From Mortierella sp. BCC40632 (Eukaryota; Mortierellomycota; Mortierellomycetes; Mortierellales; Mortierellaceae), in assembly GCA_011634665.1 (NCBI GenBank), contig WAEK01000018.1:528501-592500 (forward strand): a stretch of 64,000 nucleotides of DNA, in the 5' to 3' direction. Under the pieces are notes generated by a model, which searched no databases, was not told the origin of the DNA, and worked only from the letters and a program-made list of their open reading frames with translations. The position numbers and the translations under genes were made by a program. Shown here piece after piece: positions 34,720-51,603 of this stretch (positions within the stretch are counted from its first letter, which is position 1; each line of letters opens with the position of its first letter).

Positions 34720-35810
34720 GTAATGGCGACCCAAGCTAGGTGGTCACCACCCAGGCTCTTCATACTCCTTGGGGTTTACTCCCCTGCATCCTCTCTCCTC
34801 TTTGGCGTTCTCTTTTACTTGTTAGTACTGCTGAGAAGATGAACTGACTGCAGATGACAGGACCAGTTGCTTGGGCAAGATGAGGGGAGTAATCCTCGAC
34901 ACTGACCTAACAACAAAGACGCTACCTGATACTTGCAAGGGACTCTCCTCGGTGAGGCAAAGCAAGCAGAGAATAGTATTATGGAGCTGAGAGAGGAGAA
35001 GATAGCTCAGGATACGAGCCGGCCAGACCGTTCACTTCCGTATCGGATCTTTGACGCGGTCAGCACTGGTAAGCTTCAAAAGCTGCCTAAGCTGCTCACT
35101 GCTGAGTGCTTTTCTTTTCTTTTCTTTTCTTGGTCACTTTCACGTCATCTAACCTTTCGATCTCTTCTCCACTTTCCTGCTTCCGTACATAGACTTGTGT
35201 CTCCACTCTGCCAGACTGTTCTCCTCCGTATCGGCTATTTGACGCGGTCGGCTCTGGTAAGCTTAAAAAGCTGTCCAAGTAACTCGCTATGGAACGCTTG
35301 TCTTTTCATTTTCTTATTCATTTTCTTGTTCACTTTCACCCATCTCACCTTTCACTTTTCTTCGCTTCCCTTTCACTCCCCTCTTCACCTTCCTGCCTTT
35401 GCACATAGACTTGTGTCCTCACTCGGCCAGACTGTCCTCCTCCGTATCGGCTCTATGACGCGGTCATATTGGTAAGTTTAGAAAGCTGTCTAAGCAGCTC
35501 ACTGTGGAGCGCTCGTATGTTCTTTTTCTTGTTCATTTTCACCCTTTTAACCCTTCATTTCTCTTTATGCAAAGACTTGTGTCTCCAGTCGAGTCCCGGG
35601 TTCCTCTACCCCCACCACTTTGATGTTCTTTCCCTGGCCTCTCCTTTTCTTTAACGTTCTTTTACTTGTCGGCTGAGAAGAAGACTCGACTGCAGACGGC
35701 GGGACCGGTTGATTGGACGGCGTGGAGCGGGCATCCTCTGCGCTGACCAAATGACAAGGGTGTAATCTGTGGAAGAGGATTCTCCTCGGAGAGGCAACGC
35801 AAGTAAGGGT
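34720..35810 (+). repeat. Tandem exon-cassette array flanked by direct repeats
   Basis: Three diverged copies of one coding cassette occur at about 35019-35110, 35208-35300 and 35425-35515. Each encodes a variant of RPDRSLPYRIFDAVSTGKLQ followed by KLPKLL (second copy PYRLFDAVGSGKLKKLSK, third PYRLYDAV) and has GTAAG at the same internal place, as in an exon-donor junction. Between them lie T-rich spacers ending in ACATAGACTTGTGTC. A separate direct repeat of about 170 bp (34790-34975 and 35640-35805, roughly 70% alike by eye) flanks the array. The second copy has a stop, so the array is probably non-functional. It looks like expansion and decay of an exon from an ankyrin- or helical-repeat gene. 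Confidence 0.55.
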
Positions 35811-36304
35811 GGTGTTTTAGAGTAAGAAGAGGGTTGTTGGAGGATGGTGCAGGTCAAGACTTGACTTCAGCAACCAGACAACGATAGCCTTAAAGTTTAG
35901 CAAGCGATTGTTGGTTAATGGGACCGACAATCGTAACAACAGCTGGACTGGCTCGATTGGGGTTCTACATGGCAGTGAGTGCTTTTCTGAGAAGCACAAG
36001 AAGCCGAAAAGAACGGGGTGCCTTGGTTTGTGGCCTGCTCGTGGCGCACCCTGCATAGCCTTGTCTCTTCCCAGCGTGGAGTAGATCAGAGACAAAGTGA
36101 ACTGACGGCAAACCAACCGGTGAGAACTACAGGACGGGAGACAATGAGGCAGCAATCTCAAGAACCTCAATAAAGATTGAATAAAGCGAATGAGCAAGTC
36201 CCAAAATGCTTTGAACTCTGACTGGATAAAGCTTTCTATGGAGGCCCGTGAGGTGGGTAGCTGGTGTCAGAGAAGCTTCGCCCAAATGGCCTGATCGCTA
36301 GATA

Positions 36305-36336
<32 letters not shown>

Positions 36337-36517
36337 CAAATCTCGTTTTCAAGGTATTCATGTCGCCATGGCCAATCGTTTGGAGCCACTTTCCTTGACA
36401 TACTACAGGGTACAGTTCAAGATTCCAGACAATTCACCTCGTAGTAGTGAAGTGGTTGCAGGTAAAAGTAAAAAAAAAAAGGGAGGGTTTTTTTATTGTA
36501 CACTGTTTGATGTTCCG
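35811..36517. other. Intergenic region downstream of the MYST gene
   Basis: The stretch contains a poly-T tract (36308-36336) and no convincing coding signal. Confidence 0.45.
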
Positions 36518-42684
<6,167 letters not shown>

Positions 42685-43154
42685 TCGATCCTGCTAATGT
42701 CCAAGGTCGCGCGTTCTGTCGAAGAGATGATGAGATGGGCCGGAACTCCGCTGCTGGTCGATGATTGTACAATGCCCTTTGTCCTTGGTGGCAGTCCTTG
42801 GGATCATTCATCAGCAGCATCCAAAAGAGATCCCTTGACCCAGGCTAGGCTCTCTCGTCACCTGACATTTGAGCTGAGCCCTTCTCTCTCAAGCCACACA
42901 TTTCTTTCATTCTCGTTCTCTTGTCTCAAAGACAGTAGAGGGGGGAAAGGGGAAGGAAAAAAGTGTGGGCGAAGTAGGTTACAGAATGCAGACAGTTACA
43001 TCTTTCCGAGAGCTACACTTAAATACACTTTTTACATTGAGATCATGCCTCGTACAAGAACAAGTTACTAGTAAACCCCCCCCAACCTACAACTATCTCT
43101 CTCTCTCTCTCTCTCTCTCTCCCTTATCAGCCTTAAAGGAGTATGGCCGTTGCT
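42685..43154. other. Intergenic region between S1 nuclease 3' end and MYST 5' end
   Basis: The 470 bp hold a CT repeat (about 43097-43121). The region serves as MYST promoter and nuclease 3' flank. No gene is seen. Confidence 0.45.
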
Positions 43155-44517
43155 TTACCCCTGCTTTACTAGTCTAAGACGTCCAGGAGAGCGATACGAG
43201 ATCCTCCTTCCCTGGGCCTTGTAACGCAGGATATCAAATCTCTCGCGGTTCGAAATAGGTGTGGGTGGATCATAGATCTGGTTCAGGATAGTGGCCATAC
43301 GAATTCCGCTCATGGTAATAAGTTTCTGCACAAGATAACCGCTCGATTCTCCCGTCACTTCCTTGAAAAAGTCGGTCGAGTAATCACGCATCGAATCATA
43401 ATCCTTCCAAACAGTTGAGCAGCTGATTGTGCTCATGAATTTCCCCCATTCAATTGGACAGAGAGTGGTAATATGCTCAAGGCTTCCAGACCAAGGATTG
43501 TCTTCGTTATTCTTCTCTGGATCACAATACGTCCAGTTCTTTGCCTCTGGTTGCCAATAGACACGAGACATTTCCACCATGTCGTCCAGGTACGCTTTGG
43601 GGTTGTTGTCGTATCGCTCCTTGATGTCTTTCTGCTCAGGTGACAAAAAATCCAGAGAGTAAAAATAATGGCGACATTAGCACAGGTCAAGTCTCAAGAT
43701 GTATACACACATTGGTCCTCTCTTTTCTCTCGTTCTCTCTCTCATACCCCCCCCTTCCCCAAACAAACTTCCAATACAAGGGAGCGACAAAACCACATAC
43801 CAGAATCATTTGTCCGTCCCAAATTCTATGTAAACTTGTCTTCGCACGGCCCCATTTCGCGGCTGCACCATTGCCCCCTCTCAATTTCCCGCAGGTGTGA
43901 AGTGGTTGGTGGAGATCCCCCATGAAGTGGATAAAGAATCGAAGTGCGTCAGCACGGTCCGAGATGCCTTCTGGTGACGTGGGCTCGTTTAACTTGAAGT
44001 GTTGAAGTTGCGCTGTCATGTTGAAGAGACCATTGATGACATCCTTGCCACTGTAGGCATATTGGAAGATACACGAATCTGGCGGATTATCACCCGGCGT
44101 GTTTACATAGTGAAAGATACTCGTCCATCTAACCCAACAGCCGAGAAAATTAGGGATAACAAGGGTTAGAATATTGGAACGCTCTGTCGTTCCGTGCTCT
44201 TTTTCTTCTTCTTTTTCTCCACCACCACCTCCTCAAAAAAGGGAACCGGAAGAATACTCGTATTGACTACAAGTGAAAAGTCACTAGCCCTTTTGGGAAT
44301 CCATAGAGACGAACCTATATTTTGCCTGACCCTTGATCGTATCGGGCCAGGGTGCAGCCTTGGATAACAGTCCTTCATAGTAGGACGGAAGAATTTCCTT
44401 AACCTGTCGAGCTGTCTCGGGGGTCAAGAACAATTGAGCGACTTGTCCAGTCAACGTGTGACCTAAATGAGGTTGATCCAGGCAGGCAAGAGGAAGAAGA
44501 AAAAGAGGCGGAAGAAT

Positions 44518-44554
<37 letters not shown>

Positions 44555-44839
44555 GAAAAAAAAGAAAGGGATTGCATATGGAGGGGTGAGAAAAAAACGA
44601 ACAAAAAAGTTGGATACACAACGGTCTTTTTTTGGACTCAAAAAGGCAGATACCACTGCAGGAAGCTTAGTGTGGAGAGGAAGGGGGGAGAGAAGTAGCG
44701 GTAAAGGCTGTGTGTACTAGGGTGAACAAGTACAATGCGTCATTCCCTCCAACATTGACAAATTACCTAGAATCCCATAGCTCTGAACTTGACCCAATAG
44801 GGCCGCAGCGACCGAAATGGTGGCGAAAGAGATGCGCAT
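43155..44839 (-). CDS. Secreted S1/P1-type zinc nuclease
   Basis: Four exons (44839-44767, 44462-44315, 44128-43801, 43631-43155) encode about 341 residues. S1/P1 nucleases cleave single-stranded DNA and RNA and use three zinc ions. A signal peptide (MRISFATISVAAALLGQVQS) precedes the mature N-terminus YGILGHTLTGQVAQ. Most zinc-site residues are in place: His of LGH, Asp of PWPD, His of WTSIFHYVN, His/Asp/His of FFIHFMGDLHQPLH, and His/Asp of TSLHRIWDGQ. The family's invariant mature N-terminal residue is Trp, whose amino and carbonyl groups bind zinc, and here it is Tyr. The C-terminal region is longer than in secreted P1 (about 270 residues) and ends in a basic stretch. The protein is probably secreted for nutrient scavenging. 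Confidence 0.9.
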
Positions 44840-45150
44840 GTGTGAAATGCGAGGTGACTCGAGGCGGAGAAAGAGTCGGGGAATAGACTTTTTGATGTGT
44901 GTGAGAAGCGAGAGATGCGCGAGCGGGTCGGAGAGAATGTAATGAGAATGTGGGAGAGTGAGAGTGAGAGAGAGAGTGTGTGTGTGTGTGAGTGAGAGAA
45001 AAAGGAGTGAGAGAAAAGGAGTGAGAAAGAACAAGAGTTGCGCAGAGCGAATAATATGCTTTGGCTTTAGTTTAAGTAGAAAGAGAAGTTTTTGGTCAAG
45101 TGGGTACACAACTGGGGGACGGGATAAGAGGGATAAAAGAGAGAGAGATG

Positions 45151-45184
<34 letters not shown>

Positions 45185-45327
45185 AGAAAGGGTACGAGTG
45201 GAACAAGTGAGAAGGAGGAGGAGGGGACAGAAATAGAGAGACTGGAATGGATATGTCTGAGGAGCCCAAAAGGGCAGGAGACCACTACGTCGACCCATCT
45301 GCAGCGCATGATGGATGATGATGGGCT

Positions 45328-45366
<39 letters not shown>

Positions 45367-47120
45367 AGCCACCCGTAAAGTGAAAGAACAGTAGTTACTC
45401 TCACTCTTGAACCCTCAGAGAGAGAGGGCCAGTCCTTGTTTGTCCTTGCAACCACGTTCCAAGGATCTCCACGCGCCTTGAACAGACGCCTCCTCAACCA
45501 ATGGTCCCTTTTCCTTACTCTGTTCAACAGACCGGCTCGAATCATCAAGGCTCTGTCGTCCACGTTGTCTGGAACGGTGGCACTGACCCAATTCCTATCC
45601 TCGTGTCCGATCTGGATTCTCTCCTTTCTTATCTCTTCCTCCTTTGCCGGACAGAACATCGAAAAGATGGGGTCTCTGTTTGATGGCACTGGCACGAAAA
45701 AAAAAAAAAAAAAAAAAGGGAGGGTGCCCTGCGGTACCCAGCTTTTTAGCTAAAAAAATCAAGTCGCCTGTTACAGTGAGACCAAGGAGCAACCACAAAC
45801 CCGGACCCAATTGTGTTCCACTTTGATAGTCGCGTCATGACTGCGTTCCTCTCTCCTGTTTCACTTTTGAAGGCACCCGTGGTTCAAGAGCACCCTGCTG
45901 GTCGAAAATGAGCGACTCGTCATGGAATGGATTCAGGGTGATCTCCAACATCAATTCGGCAATGGTTCATTGGAACAACCATGTCAGGAGACACAAGAAT
46001 GATGTCAACAATACCACGCGGATTACTTAGCACAAGATCATCTGACTTTTTTTTTTTTTTTTTTTTTCCCAAGTTCCCCACAAAGTACCTTCTTAGCACA
46101 AATGGAACATGTTCGATCTCAGAGTGACAGATCGCTAGTGCTTCTTTAGCTTGCTTCCGTTTAGTGCACGACAGAAAAAAAAAGAAAATAGTCGGGAGGT
46201 AGAGTATGAAAAGAATGTCATAACTAGTGCTTCATTAGTCCGCCCTTGTTTAGTTGCACGACAAGGCAAGAGTCGCAAAGGCAGAGGTGGGGGAAGGGTG
46301 GGGGGAGACAAAGTAGAGCGATCAATTGTTTCCTTTGTTTGTTACCAGAATACTGGTCATTGAACTAACCTGATCGCACATAATCTCGAATTTCTTGCAA
46401 CCACAATTTCAAAAAGTGTAGGACTACAGTGAAGTAATTTCTCTCTCTAGGAAATCAACACCGTTACCAACCGAACTTGCCTAGTGTGAGTATTACTCCC
46501 AAAAAAAAAAAAAAAAAAAATGGATAAGCAAAAGGGCATGGGGGAATGATAGTCTCGTCATTAAGATATGATCTTTTTCTCTAGACTTTGAGGGGTATTG
46601 ATCATATCACTTCATCTCATAGCATTTTTTTTTAATACCGATTCTTTCGCTTGACGACCCCCGAAAAATCCTAAAGGCTTGTAACAAAGATAACTCGTAG
46701 TTGAAGACACACTCAAGAGTAGGAAAACCATAATTCACATTGAGTTGAAAGGGCTGTTGAGAGAAAACTCTTGGACGATACTACGATTGGTCTGAACAGC
46801 ATTTGAACTTGAAAAAAATCCCGTTCTCTTGTTAGACTTTAGCTCTACCCGACGCGTTTGGGTTCCTCGTAGGCTTAATCAAAGAAAAACAAAAAAAAAA
46901 AGGGTCGCATAGCGGAATAGATCGGCCTATTCAAACACTGAACCGGGTTCTGGGAGGGAGAGGAGGGGGGTACATTTGGGAGGAACAACTCTTTATGCAT
47001 GTAAAATCTACGGATTCTAGATAGGCACTTGATTAAATGCTGTGCTTCAACCTGTTCAATGCGAGAGGAAATCCAAAACGATCGGACTTTTTTCTGTTCC
47101 TGTCAGTCCAGAGTGCTGTA

Positions 47121-47154
<34 letters not shown>

Positions 47155-47937
47155 GAGAAAAGTAACTTTCCGCAGGTTATCATGAAATGACCGAAACTCG
47201 GGCTGTAGAGCTGAGGAACCTCTTTTTTTTTTTGGCGATGGCATTGTCAGGTAGCCTGATCTGTTCTTGCATGAAGTGAGTCGTTCGCCCACCTTGGCGT
47301 TGAGTTTGTGTTCAAGTTTACCAAAGTCGAAAAAAAATATTCTCGCATTCTCTTTTTTCTTTTTCAAAGATCCCGCACCCCTTGTCAAGAAATGAAACCT
47401 CAGAATTCTTTACTATCATTGTCTAGAGCATAACAGGGGTTCTGGTCGGTATGGATAGAGCAACATTTCATCAAAGCATGACCATCATGATACTAAAATA
47501 AACCAACCCTTGCGTGATGGTGACCTAAAAAAAATCACTTTATATTTCTTCTTTTGGTCATTCGAGGAGATGTCCGGCTTGAAGACTGTTCAATCCGCCA
47601 TAGAACCACATGTGCACGGCCTCAGGCTTTGCCTGTTGAGGCCCCTTTCACGAAAGATATTCCTGGTCTCCCAGTGAAAGGCAAAGCAAGGGCATTCAGA
47701 GACGCGAGGTTGTACAAAGAGATGAGGAAGCGAGGGCAAAGCGGTTTTCGGAACCTGAATCCCACCGTTCCATCCACGTGCCAGCCCGTCCTTTTCTTCT
47801 TGTTTCCATTTTATTCTCTCATTCCACTTTTCTATCTCGCTTTCCTTTTCGCCTTTCTCGCCACCTTTCTCGCCACCTTTCTCGCCACTGTCTTTTATTG
47901 CTATCGCCACAACAGGCAACGTGAAAAAAAATCATTC
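44840..47937. other. 3.1-kb gene-free stretch between S1 nuclease and HNH genes
   Basis: GA/GT repeats occur at 44950-45000 and 45130-45365, with poly-T/A runs at 46048-46068, 46500-46520 and 47126-47154. A pair of similar 40-bp segments (46136-46175, 46224-46265) shares AGTGCTTC and GTTTAG...TGCACGACA. Frames here are low-complexity or lack recognisable domains. It presumably includes the divergent promoters of both neighbours. No gene is supported. Confidence 0.5.
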
Positions 47938-48519
47938 ATGGATTCACGCCTCTCAATGCTGCGTCTTTCTGTCACCAAGACTTGGTCCACGGACGAGGCT
48001 ACTCCAAGAACTCTCGATACAAGCTCATGGCTCTGGAGAAGGATGCGTCAAGATGCACTGAGACGGGATAACTTTTCATGCCGTTTCTGTGGCGTCAGGG
48101 CAAGGAAATACATGATTTGCGATCATATCGATGGGAACCCTTCCAACAACCAATTCGACAACCTGGGTATCAACTGTCCAATGTGCGACAGTATCCGTCA
48201 TTGTGGTCTAGGAGGTATTCTTGGCTATTTGGAGCTTGGGATTTCAAGCATGTCTCAAAGGGAGATCAATCAAAAGACCTTTCAACTCTATAGCGAAACC
48301 AGAAATGTTCCTTTGATCTCGGAGGTGGATAGTAATGCTGTCATTATTAGTGAAAACACTGCTCCTTATGCCAACAAGTTGCTGCGACTGGACGATGACT
48401 TTGATTATAGTACTGAATGCGATTGTTGTTCTATTGATCATACATATGATATGCACAAAGGGTTCTTTAAGCCGGAGTCTGTCTCTTTGATGGGAAAGAT
48501 TCTTCATAATCGATTTTAA
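47938..48519 (+). CDS. Small HNH/zinc-finger protein, IcmJ/DotN-like motif
   Basis: The 193-residue intronless frame starts MDSRLSMLRLSVTKTW. Residues about 35-90 form an HNH-like unit: a basic helix (MRQDALRRDNFS), CRFCGVRARKY, then ICDHIDGNPSNN, DNLGINCPMCDS and IRHCGLGG. The two CxxC pairs plus DH...N...H fit a zinc-stabilised beta-beta-alpha HNH fold. The order C-x2-C-G-x-R-A-x-K-Y...DH-x-D...N...NL...C-x2-C...H-x-G closely recalls bacterial IcmJ/DotN type IV secretion proteins, although those are not known nucleases. The C-terminal 100 residues are acidic and include CDCC. The frame stays open upstream without an ATG suited to the domain. The pyrimidine-rich upstream part with triple TTTCTCGCCACC looks like 5' UTR, so the ATG at 47938 is preferred. 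No introns were found, unlike most neighbours. Confidence 0.65.
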   Translation: MDSRLSMLRLSVTKTWSTDEATPRTLDTSSWLWRRMRQDALRRDNFSCRFCGVRARKYMICDHIDGNPSNNQFDNLGINCPMCDSIRHCGLGGILGYLELGISSMSQREINQKTFQLYSETRNVPLISEVDSNAVIISENTAPYANKLLRLDDDFDYSTECDCCSIDHTYDMHKGFFKPESVSLMGKILHNRF

Positions 48520-48673
48520 CCGGGTCAGAAACGAGCAGAGTGATAGTACTTTTTTTTTTTTTTTTTTTTTTCGGAATCAGGGATTTGTCCTCAGGTACAA
48601 TCCACGAGTTTATCATCAATAAATAGAAGAGAAGTAAATCACTTGGTGCAAGATGATGATGCGAGTCAGATTT

Positions 48674-48707
<34 letters not shown>

Positions 48708-48992
48708 GCTTTCGCAATGAAAGAATGCCACTGTGGCACTCTACTACGTTCCACCAATTCAAGAGAAAGAAGAAGAAAAAGGATACTCCTTGCTGTTTGT
48801 CCGTCCTCTGTGCTCGACAACAACAAAAACGACAATCTCTGATTGGATTTCAGTCTTCGATTTTATTGTTGTGTGTGTGTGGAGAGAGAGAAAGGGAGAG
48901 AAAGAGAAAAGATGTGCCGTCTATAGTGTAGAGAATGTGGTGATGGTGGCGTTTCCTTCCTTCTTCCCTTCTATTCCTGTTGTCTACTCCTT
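48520..48992. other. Convergent 3' intergenic region
   Basis: Poly-T (48551-48570) and poly-A (48677-48704) tracts lie between the stops of the HNH and NDK genes. No gene is seen. Confidence 0.5.
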
Positions 48993-49858
48993 TTATTCTT
49001 GTTTGTGTTCCTGATCCCACTTTTCAGCATCAAATTCAGGAAAGAAAAACTGGATCTCGTTCCTGGCAGTCTGCACAGCATCTAGGATCATTAATCACCA
49101 AAGAACAAAACGTTTAGAGTGCTTCCCCTTTTGAAAGTGTGTCAGGGGCAAGGGGGGTGAGAGGCGGAGAGAAGTGAGAGTCTTCATAAAAAAAGAGGGA
49201 AAAGAGACGTGCTTTTTTTTTACCTGAGCCATGGAAAGAGTTTCTTGTATCAGTCATTCCATAGAGTGACCGAAGGGTATCTGGGGCATTGATGCGAGCA
49301 CTATGAAGAAAGATGGTAAAAAATGGAGTTCAGAGGGTTAGGTCTTTGAGATCGAAAGAGAGAGAAGGAGGGGATAGCGCCAATTGGATGTCACAGAGCC
49401 AGATATCCATGCTAGTTTACCGTGGTGGGTGAGTGGGTCCGATGAGCGCTCTCCAATCCGTAATCGCATTTGGCTTTTCAAGGATCAGGGCATGAAATTG
49501 ACCACTGCCAAAGAGGAGAAAGGGGCAAAACGAAAAAAAAAAAAAAAAAAAAGTTAACAGCTGATCCTTTTGACATGACTTGGAAAATCGAAAACCTCTC
49601 TGCAAAAACCACAGAACAAAGGGGTCTGCTTCTTTACCTTGTCATATAACCACATAACCGCTCAAAGAAAAATTTTCCTCGATGCTCGCCATAGAATGAT
49701 TCGGCATCGGTCTTGGACCAAAGCAACTTCTTTTGGGCGACAATGTTGAAGTTGTTCTTTTGAATGTGAGAAAAGACCATGTCCAGCTTGACGCTGTTTG
49801 CTGACAAGTCCGGCTTGATCAAAGCAAGCGTAAGTTGCGTCAATGGGCGTGGAGGCAT
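48993..49858 (-). CDS. Nucleoside diphosphate kinase, NME6-like
   Basis: Four exons (49858-49638, 49504-49421, 49300-49224, 49081-48993) encode 156 residues. NDP kinases transfer the gamma-phosphate from NTPs to NDPs through a phospho-histidine. The TLALIKPDL start, FNIVAQKKLLWSK, FYGEHRGKFFFERL, HALILEKPNAITDWRALIGP, INAPDTLRSLYGMTDTRNSF and the active-site HGS are all present. Substitution of the usual NM23 motifs by the WR.L.GP and EIQFFFPEFD tail points to the group II NME6 branch, which is mitochondrial in animals. No obvious presequence is present (MPPRPLTQLTLAL). The gene shares a 263-bp divergent promoter with the 15-exon gene. Confidence 0.9.
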
Positions 49859-50121
49859 GGTGAGCTGAGGTATATATATAAAAAAAAGGGACCGAAGGGA
49901 AAGGCGAGGAGAATGAATGGCACGGAATAGATTCCCGAAGTGAAGCAGTTGGTCATTTCGTGGCAAATGGACAAGTTTTTTTCGGACTGCGTTTTTTTTT
50001 TTCCCCTTCCCCTCCTCTTTCGCCATCAGGGCGATTCGATCAGAAAGGGCATTCTCTCTCCATCCTTTTTAATTCTTTGGCCAACGACAAGTCTTTACCA
50101 CAGACCGACCATCCTAGGAGA
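49859..50121. promoter_or_regulatory. Compact bidirectional promoter region
   Basis: Only 263 bp separate the start codons of the NME6-like gene (minus) and the large helical-protein gene (plus). It contains a TATATATATA stretch just upstream of the NME6-like start (about 49870-49879) and a T-run at 49992-50001. Confidence 0.5.
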
Positions 50122-51542
50122 ATGGTGTTGGACAATAGCAGTGGCGGCAGTGGTCGCATAAACTCGACCCCTTTTTCACCTCTCCTCTCAGAATTGCTGG
50201 ACATCATCTCAAAAGAGAACACTACCCACCACCAAACACCTATCGAGAATTTGGTGGCGTTCTGGGAGAAGGCTCAGGGACACATCTCCATTGAAGATCT
50301 GGACAGTGCATTCCATGCATGCTTTTTCGGTACTGGAATTGAACATGGCGGCCCTTTCTTTTTTTTGTATTTTTCTCTACCTTTTATCGCTTGCTTTCAA
50401 CTGTCCTCGAATCCTTTCCACAGATCCTAACCTCTAGTGTACTCCCCACTCTTCTACAAAAAAGACTCTAGTCTGACAGCCATTCATACCAAACTCCACG
50501 TTACCTCTTGGCTTTCCACTCTTGTCGACAGATCAACGGGCCCAAAGGAGCCATCAGTTGTACTTCAAGGCATCTCCAAGGTACAAAAGAGCCAGCAGAT
50601 CTCTCAACGACTGAATCTTACAGCCCTGAATTGATCTCTAACTTATCGATTGATTGGATATAGATCTTGAATCAGCTACACCTGACGCGTGAGCAATGCG
50701 AGGAATGGATGCAGGTATGGAAGCCGACACTCCACTCACCTAAAGCCTGTCTCTGCTGTCTATCCAACTGTTCTTCTGTACTAAGCGACAATGGCTTCCG
50801 GATCAAATTCACTAGGTGTTTATCAGTCTTTGTGAGCTGACAGAGGCCTGCTTTGACGCCATCGAAAGGCTACCGGAAACCGATCTTATTGCCAGTATAG
50901 AAGACGGAACTTGCACTCTGTTAGCCTCAGTAATCCTTGATACTGGTATCAAAGTCTTTCAAGTAAGTTGCTGCATCTGAACTGGACCGTTCGCCTTGGC
51001 TCCCCTCTCCTCGTTTTATTTTATTTTATTTTATTTTTTATTGTGATGGACAAATGAGCTCACTTTGATACTATTCACGATTAGCATGTTGATAGGAGCC
51101 AGGCGGTCAGGAAGCGATCCAACTCTTATATCGAATGGAATCAAAAGACTCTTGCCGTCACCAACAAATTTTTTGAATTGGCAGGTAGTAGGTTCCAGAC
51201 CTCTCCAGGACTCTTGCCACATACAGCAGACTTTACGATCAGAGGCAAGTGAACTTGGCAACCTTGGTCTTGAGAAAAAATAATGGGGTTAAAAAAAAAA
51301 AAAACTTGAAGCAGCAGCAACAGCAGTAGAAGCAGAGGTGGCATTTTTTTTTTCTTTATTTCAAGAGATTTTCTAACTTTGATTTCTCAATATTGATGAT
51401 CTAGTCAGTAATATGTTGTTGAGATATGCAGAAGAAGCCAAGAATGAGTATCAGTACTTGAACTGGACTTTTAAGTGTATCTCGAAGATGGTTCCGAACT
51501 GCAAAGAGGATCGAGTTTATCGTCTGGAGGTAATCAATCTTT

Positions 51543-51603
<61 letters not shown>

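Noticed and set aside
51185..51260. Possible extra exon after GTAGTAG in the helical gene
   Set aside because: The flanking exons already join in phase without it, and it adds no conserved-looking sequence.
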